Below are positions 15,631 through 19,341 of a stretch of 19,341 bases of DNA, one piece after another; the stretch's first letter is position 1, and each line of letters opens with the position of its first letter. The DNA is from Saprospiraceae bacterium (GTDB taxonomy: Bacteria; Bacteroidota; Bacteroidia; Chitinophagales; Saprospiraceae): contig SCUG01000395.1 in NCBI GenBank assembly GCA_004297645.1, positions 1 to 19,341 of the forward strand, given 5' to 3'. A program made the translations under genes and the position numbers. A model generated the notes under the pieces. That model saw nothing but the letters and a program-made list of their open reading frames with translations. It ran no database searches and had not been told where the DNA came from.

Positions 15631-16548
15631 ATGAAGAAGTTTACATACACCCTGCTCATCACTTTTATCACGCTTTCGGCATGGGGGCAGAGTGAGCAGT
15701 TGTTCACCTTTTACATGTTCAACCAGTTGAACTTTAACCCCGCTTATGCCGGTTCAAAAGAGGTGCTCGACGCCGGGGCCATTTACCGAAACCAATGGTG
15801 GTCGGGGGTGGATGGTTCACCGAAAAACCTCAACGTGTTTGCACACATGCCGTTTGCAGGCCGCCGCAACGGTTTCGGCATCAACTTGCTCACCGATAAA
15901 ATCGGGCTGGACAAAATCCTGTCCGTCGGGTTGAACTATGCTTATCGCATCAAGTTGCAAAACAACAACACGCTGGCATTAGGCCTCGGTGCCCGCTTCG
16001 AGGGAGCACGGGCTGATTGGGCCAAAGTAAATGAGTTTGTATCATTGGGAGATGGCAGTATCGGTACCGGGGAAGACTCCCGCACCACCGTCAATTTCGG
16101 TCCGGGCATGTATTTCACCAATCCCAATTTTTACCTCGGCGTTTCGGTACCCCGGTTGCTGCGCAATTCGCTGTACGAAAACAAGGATGCTTTCGGCAGC
16201 GATGTCAACACCTATTATTTCCAGGGCGGCATCATCCTGCCGCTCAGCAACAACGTCAAATTGTACCCGAACACCCAAATTCGCTACAATCCGCATGCGC
16301 CGTTCGACTTCGATGCCAACGTGAACTTGTTGTTCTTCGATGCCCTCACGGTGGGTGCGAATCTCCGTTATCAGGAATCCGTGGACGGGCTTCTGATGTA
16401 CCATTTTAAAAACGGTCTCAAATTGGGCGTAGCCCTCGATTTTACTACTTCCGAATTGAGCAAAGCCACAACCGGCAGTTACGAAATCATGGTGGGTTAC
16501 ACCTTCCCATGTGAGGATTGCTTCATCAAAAACCTGCGTTATTTTTAG
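15631..16548 (+). CDS. PorP/SprF family type IX secretion outer-membrane protein
   Basis: A 305-aa outer-membrane beta-barrel protein of the PorP/SprF family. The signal peptide MKKFTYTLLITFITLSAWGQ is followed by the family signature LFTFYMFNQLNFNPAYAGS (residues ~24-42), then RNQWWSG and repeated amphipathic strands (GFGINLLTDKIG, LSVGLNYAYRI, LALGLGARFEG). The C-terminus ends in the usual aromatic strand and LRYF. Length is normal. In Flavobacterium, SprF is needed to secrete and display SprB, whose gene precedes it; the order here (large type B cargo, then porP/sprF) is the same, so this protein probably serves as the dedicated partner/anchor for the 1991-aa adhesin. A CEDC pair near the C-terminus (GYTFPCEDCF) is a small peculiarity. 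It is translated 87 bp after the adhesin stop, likely in one operon. Confidence 0.93.
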   Translation: MKKFTYTLLITFITLSAWGQSEQLFTFYMFNQLNFNPAYAGSKEVLDAGAIYRNQWWSGVDGSPKNLNVFAHMPFAGRRNGFGINLLTDKIGLDKILSVGLNYAYRIKLQNNNTLALGLGARFEGARADWAKVNEFVSLGDGSIGTGEDSRTTVNFGPGMYFTNPNFYLGVSVPRLLRNSLYENKDAFGSDVNTYYFQGGIILPLSNNVKLYPNTQIRYNPHAPFDFDANVNLLFFDALTVGANLRYQESVDGLLMYHFKNGLKLGVALDFTTSELSKATTGSYEIMVGYTFPCEDCFIKNLRYF

Positions 16549-16628
16549 GGATTTGCGTTTTGGAGTTGTTTCGTTTCAATTCCTCAGCCACATCCCTGCC
16601 ACCTTCAATCCTGGAAAAAAGGCTTGCA

Positions 16629-18527
16629 ATGAAAAATACTATACCCTTACTTCTGCTTTTAACCGTTACCCTCAGCGGCACGTCATTCGCCCAGACGGAC
16701 TCGCTGACCAACATCAAACAAATCAATACCGAAGAGCTTGATTTCAGCCCTGTGCCTTATGGCAACGGCGTTATCTACACTTCCTCCAAAAGCAACCGTT
16801 TTCTGCAATGCCCGTCTGAAAACCTGGGCCATTACACCGACCTGTATTATGCAGAGCGGAAACCCGACGGCACTTTCGGTGAAAGGGTAGCCCTGAAAGG
16901 CAAGGTGAACGGCAAATACAATGACGGCACAGCTACTTTCAATGCCTTGGGCAACAAAATGATTTTTACCCGCAACAGCCTCAATGGCCGGAATGCCAAG
17001 GATAGCATTTTGCTGAAATTGTACACGGCGGACCTCGAAGGGGACATCTGGTCCAATGTCACGGAACTGCCCTTCAACAGCGACGATTGGTCATCCTGCC
17101 ACCCGGCGCTATCACATGACGGCACACTCCTGATTTTTGCCTCTGACCGGGATGGAGCCATGAACGGCAGCATGGATTTGTACGCTTCCCGCTTTGAAAA
17201 TGGCGATTGGTCGCAGCCAGTGAATCTCGGCCCCGATGTCAACACGAACGGCAACGAGATTTTCCCCTACCTCGACGAGAAGGGCAACCTTTTTTATTCC
17301 ACCAATGGCCGGGGCGGCAATGGCCAACTCGACATTTTCGCCGCTCAGGCCGATGCGAACGGCAAATGGATAACAGCCGGGAACATTGGCACACCCTACA
17401 ACAGCAGCGACGACGATATTGCATTTGTTCCTTTGAATAACGGAACGGAGGGCTATCTGGCCACCGCCAACCGCTCCGGCGGGAAGGGCTTAGATGATAT
17501 TTATTATTGGAAACGCTCGCCCAAACCGCTGCCCGCCGTCATCGTCGTCATAGACGAAGCTACCGGGGAGCGCCTTCCGGGGGCTACCGTAAATGTCAAC
17601 CCCACCAAATTGGGTAGTACGCTGGATAAAATTTACGGCACAGGTGAACTTTTCGCCAACCACCCCTTAAACCTGACCACCGATGAAAATGGAAGTGCTG
17701 CCATTCAAGTGGTGCCGAATTCTGAGTATTCCATCAACGTGAGCTTAGCGGATTACGAGCCGGCCAATCGGACTACCTCCACCGCCGGCCTCACCGCTCA
17801 GCCCGAATACATCATCCCCATCAAACGCAAGCATTATACTGCCAAGCTCACGGGCATCGTTTTCGACAAGGATTCCGGCAACCCCATTCCGCTCGCAGGT
17901 ATCAAATTGTTGGACAAAAACACGGGCCAAACTATCACCATCAAAACGGACGGCAGCGGGGAATTTACCTCCGAAATTGATTGCGGCCACCTCTATGAAA
18001 TTACAGCCTCAGCTACTGGTTACGAGGGCAATATCATCACACTCGACAATTTCGAGATGGACTGTAAAAAGAATGGCGAAGTCCATGTAAAGATACCGCT
18101 CCAGCGGGCAATGGTCGTGTACCTCGAACCCATCTTTTTCGATTTCGACAAGTTTTACATCCGGAAAGGCGATGCCCAATCCACCCTCGACAACCTCGTT
18201 ATCTTGCTCAACAAATACAACAGTTTGAAGGTGAATCTTGGTGCCCACTGCGATTCGAGAGGAACCTACGGCTACAACGATATTTTGGGGGCAAACCGGG
18301 CAAAAAGTGCTAAGAGTTATTTGGTGAAAAAAGGCATCCCTCAAGACCGCATTACCACGACAGATTTTGGCGAAAGGGATTCCATCAACAATTGCGTGGA
18401 TGGTGTCATCTGTCCCGAACCAGCGCACCAGCTCAACCGCCGCGTGGATGTCCAACCGGTCAGCCACAACGAGCTGGGCGTGGATTTCAAAACGAGGCCC
18501 ATCAATACTGACGTGGGGTCTAATTGA
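16629..18527 (+). CDS. PorE-like protein: beta-propeller, two regulatory-like domains, OmpA C-terminal domain
   Basis: A 632-aa periplasmic, outer-membrane-associated protein. The ATG at 16629 starts a signal peptide (MKNTIPLLLLLTVTLSGTSFAQ); a longer in-frame ORF from 16518 overlaps the porP end and is rejected. Domains: WD40/PD40-like propeller blades at ~36-295 (LSHDGTLLIFASDRDG, NEIFPYLDEKGNLFYSTNG, GGKGLDDIYYW); carboxypeptidase-regulatory-like domains at ~303-398 (IDEATGERLPGATV) and ~404-491 (GIVFDKDSGNPIPLAGI); OmpA-like domain at ~500-608 (IFFDFDKFYIR, HCDSRGTYGYN, NRAKSAKSYL, NRRVD). D542 and R557 are in position to bind diaminopimelate of peptidoglycan. Porphyromonas PorE has the same order but with an N-terminal TPR, which is absent here, and no lipobox Cys is seen. 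It starts 80 bp after porP and presumably links the adhesin/PorP assembly to the cell wall. Confidence 0.92.
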   Translation: MKNTIPLLLLLTVTLSGTSFAQTDSLTNIKQINTEELDFSPVPYGNGVIYTSSKSNRFLQCPSENLGHYTDLYYAERKPDGTFGERVALKGKVNGKYNDGTATFNALGNKMIFTRNSLNGRNAKDSILLKLYTADLEGDIWSNVTELPFNSDDWSSCHPALSHDGTLLIFASDRDGAMNGSMDLYASRFENGDWSQPVNLGPDVNTNGNEIFPYLDEKGNLFYSTNGRGGNGQLDIFAAQADANGKWITAGNIGTPYNSSDDDIAFVPLNNGTEGYLATANRSGGKGLDDIYYWKRSPKPLPAVIVVIDEATGERLPGATVNVNPTKLGSTLDKIYGTGELFANHPLNLTTDENGSAAIQVVPNSEYSINVSLADYEPANRTTSTAGLTAQPEYIIPIKRKHYTAKLTGIVFDKDSGNPIPLAGIKLLDKNTGQTITIKTDGSGEFTSEIDCGHLYEITASATGYEGNIITLDNFEMDCKKNGEVHVKIPLQRAMVVYLEPIFFDFDKFYIRKGDAQSTLDNLVILLNKYNSLKVNLGAHCDSRGTYGYNDILGANRAKSAKSYLVKKGIPQDRITTTDFGERDSINNCVDGVICPEPAHQLNRRVDVQPVSHNELGVDFKTRPINTDVGSN

Positions 18528-18554
18528 CGCAGTGTTTTGTATTAGAAAATACGG

Positions 18555-18597
18555 GAAGCCCCCGGCGCCAATATTGAGCACCGGGGGCTTCTTTATT
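18555..18597 (+). terminator. Intrinsic terminator after the T9SS cassette
   Basis: An 11-bp perfect GC-rich stem, GAAGCCCCCGG (18555-18565) with CCGGGGGCTTC (18581-18591), and a 15-nt loop, followed at once by TTTATT. It starts 27 bp after the stop of the OmpA-domain gene and is the strongest terminator in the window. Confidence 0.9.
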
Positions 18598-18635
18598 GGG
18601 TGGTTTTGAGTGCCCTTCGCCCTACCGAGGAAGGG

Positions 18636-18814
18636 TGCCCCGCTAACACAGGGTCTTTCCTTCAAATTAACAACGTCATCGCTGATTCCGGTCTCCAAGA
18701 CCGGACACCTGTATCAGTACGTCTCCTGACGTTCGTGTACTTTGCCCCGCTAGCACAGGGTCTTCCTTTCAAATTAACAACGGCATCACTGGTTCCGGAC
18801 TCCAGACCGGAACC
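18636..18814. repeat. Two ~73-bp direct repeats, each ending in a GC-rich hairpin
   Basis: Copy A (18636-18708) and copy B (18743-18814) start 107 bp apart and agree at roughly 85-90% of positions, beginning TGCCCCGCTARCACAGGGTC and sharing TTCAAATTAACAAC. Copy A ends in TCCGGTCT-cca-AGACCGGA (18687-18705). Copy B ends in the 10-bp perfect stem CTGGTTCCGG / CCGGAACCAG (18789-18816). The stem sequences differ while pairing is kept. The 34-bp spacer has its own small hairpin (ACGTC/GACGT). A plus-strand ORF across 18600-18827 is formed by these repeats and is not a gene. Confidence 0.85.
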
Positions 18815-18832
18815 AGCGGGGGGTTAAATAAT

Positions 18833-19201
18833 TTATTTTCCGGAGGGGCGGGGAAGGACTAATTTGGAAATAGGCAAAATGGAGGCTTGCGCTGCTTCCC
18901 GGTACTGTGAAGCATGTGGCAGAATACCAAATTTCCCCGATTGAATCCAGTAATAGGGCTGCTTTTTTGCTCTCAATTTGATGATTTCAGGCGCATGCTC
19001 TTTCAACCAATCTTTCAGCCACTGTAATTTTTTCAAGACAGTACTAACCTGGCTTGTGTAGGCTGAATGTACCTCTATAAAATACACTTCTGCTTCGTAT
19101 TCCAGGGCGTAGTCCCAGCGATTGTCATTAGGATACATTTTTTGAGCGGCAAGGCATCCATCAATATCAAGGCTGCCACCGCATTTAGCTTGGTCTGCCA
19201 A
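18833..19201 (-). CDS. Small protein of unknown function, 5' end uncertain
   Basis: 122 aa if translated from a TTG at 19201. The frame stays open upstream and encodes plausible sequence (LNYSTKIE...), but has no ATG before the inverted repeat at 19248-19338, so the true start is unclear. Internal motifs look like a real protein: CGGSLDIDGC (7-16), NDNRWDYALEYEAEVYFIEV (25-44), then a helix STVLKKLQWLKDWL (53-66) and PYYWIQSGKFGIL (82-94). The D30...E43-V-H45 arrangement in alternating strands faintly resembles a nuclease-type core, but no family is assigned. It is a single gene facing the T9SS cassette, with the stop only about 19 bp from repeat copy B. It could be an N-terminally eroded gene. 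Confidence 0.6.
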   Translation of the reverse strand: MADQAKCGGSLDIDGCLAAQKMYPNDNRWDYALEYEAEVYFIEVHSAYTSQVSTVLKKLQWLKDWLKEHAPEIIKLRAKKQPYYWIQSGKFGILPHASQYREAAQASILPISKLVLPRPSGK

Positions 19202-19247
19202 TTCAATTTTGGTACTGTAATTTAGGGGTGTTAAGAGAAATAATTTC

Positions 19248-19338
19248 GACGCTGAAGGACGCTGATTCTTATGATTTTTTATGAAATAAAAAATCAGGAA
19301 CAGCGTGAAATCATAAAGAACCAGCGTCTTTCAGCGTC
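19248..19338. repeat. Long inverted repeat with nested hairpin at window edge
   Basis: The left arm (19248-19277) and right arm (19308-19338) read GACGCTGAARGACGCTGRTT from their outer ends and match over about 30 bp with two mismatches and one indel. Each arm carries two tandem GACGCTG words. Inside is a perfect 10-bp hairpin GATTTTTTAT-gaa-ATAAAAAATC (19273-19295). It lies just upstream of the minus-strand ORF at 18833-19201. It is built like the element at 2654-2735 but from a different word. Confidence 0.85.
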
Positions 19339-19341
19339 AAA

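Noticed and set aside
16518..16628. N-terminal extension of the OmpA-domain gene overlapping the porP end
   Set aside because: The internal ATG at 16629 starts a typical signal peptide, and the extension would bury it.
18636..18816. Integron attC-like sites
   Set aside because: No attC core (GTTRRRY/RYYYAAC) pair and no integrase or cassette ORFs; the hairpins do not have the attC layout.
18600..18827. 75-aa plus-strand ORF after the terminator
   Set aside because: It consists of the two direct repeats and their hairpins; both copies are non-coding repeat DNA.

Overview
The window looks like chromosomal DNA of a Bacteroidota bacterium, most likely the Saprospiria (Haliscomenobacter/Lewinella-like) group. 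Four things point there: a short RpoD-type primary sigma factor (288 aa, no region 1.1); a giant surface protein ending in a gliding-motility-associated CHU-type C-terminal domain (type IX secretion, type B signal); a PorP/SprF protein directly behind it; and several exact matches to the Bacteroidota -7 element TAnnTTTG in place of Shine-Dalgarno-type signals. The placement at family level is inference. No rRNA, tRNA, CRISPR array, transposase or phage gene was seen.

Layout. 1-861 (minus): 5' part of an exported glycerophosphodiester phosphodiesterase, cut by the window edge. 991-2568 (plus): membrane-anchored class III adenylate cyclase with an exported helical/coiled-coil sensor region. 2569-2798: convergent gap holding a long imperfect inverted repeat. 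5163-2799 (minus): the c-di-AMP synthase CdaA followed by an M20 metallopeptidase. 5241-9070 (plus): an exported protein of unknown function, a MiaE-like diiron tRNA hydroxylase, the primary sigma factor, and a small single-pass membrane protein. 9071-9567: a long non-coding stretch with the best promoter match of the window.

9568-18527 (plus) is the main feature: a three-gene type IX secretion cassette. It consists of a 1991-residue adhesin-like protein (14 tandem Ig/PKD-like repeats of about 90 aa, each with a conserved Cys pair, then a cadherin-like domain and the type B sorting domain), a PorP/SprF outer-membrane protein, and a PorE-like protein (beta-propeller, two carboxypeptidase-regulatory-like domains, OmpA peptidoglycan-binding domain). 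The expected logic is that the adhesin is exported through the T9SS, held at the outer membrane by the PorP/SprF partner, and tied to peptidoglycan by the OmpA protein. A 10-bp-stem hairpin lies between adhesin and porP genes, and a strong intrinsic terminator closes the cassette.

18600-19341 is a repeat-rich tail: two ~73-bp direct repeats, each ending in a GC-rich hairpin, a minus-strand orphan ORF with an uncertain 5' end, and a second long inverted repeat at the window edge. The window holds two different ATP-consuming second-messenger synthases (cAMP and c-di-AMP) about 2 kb apart, but nothing in the sequence shows that they are linked functionally.
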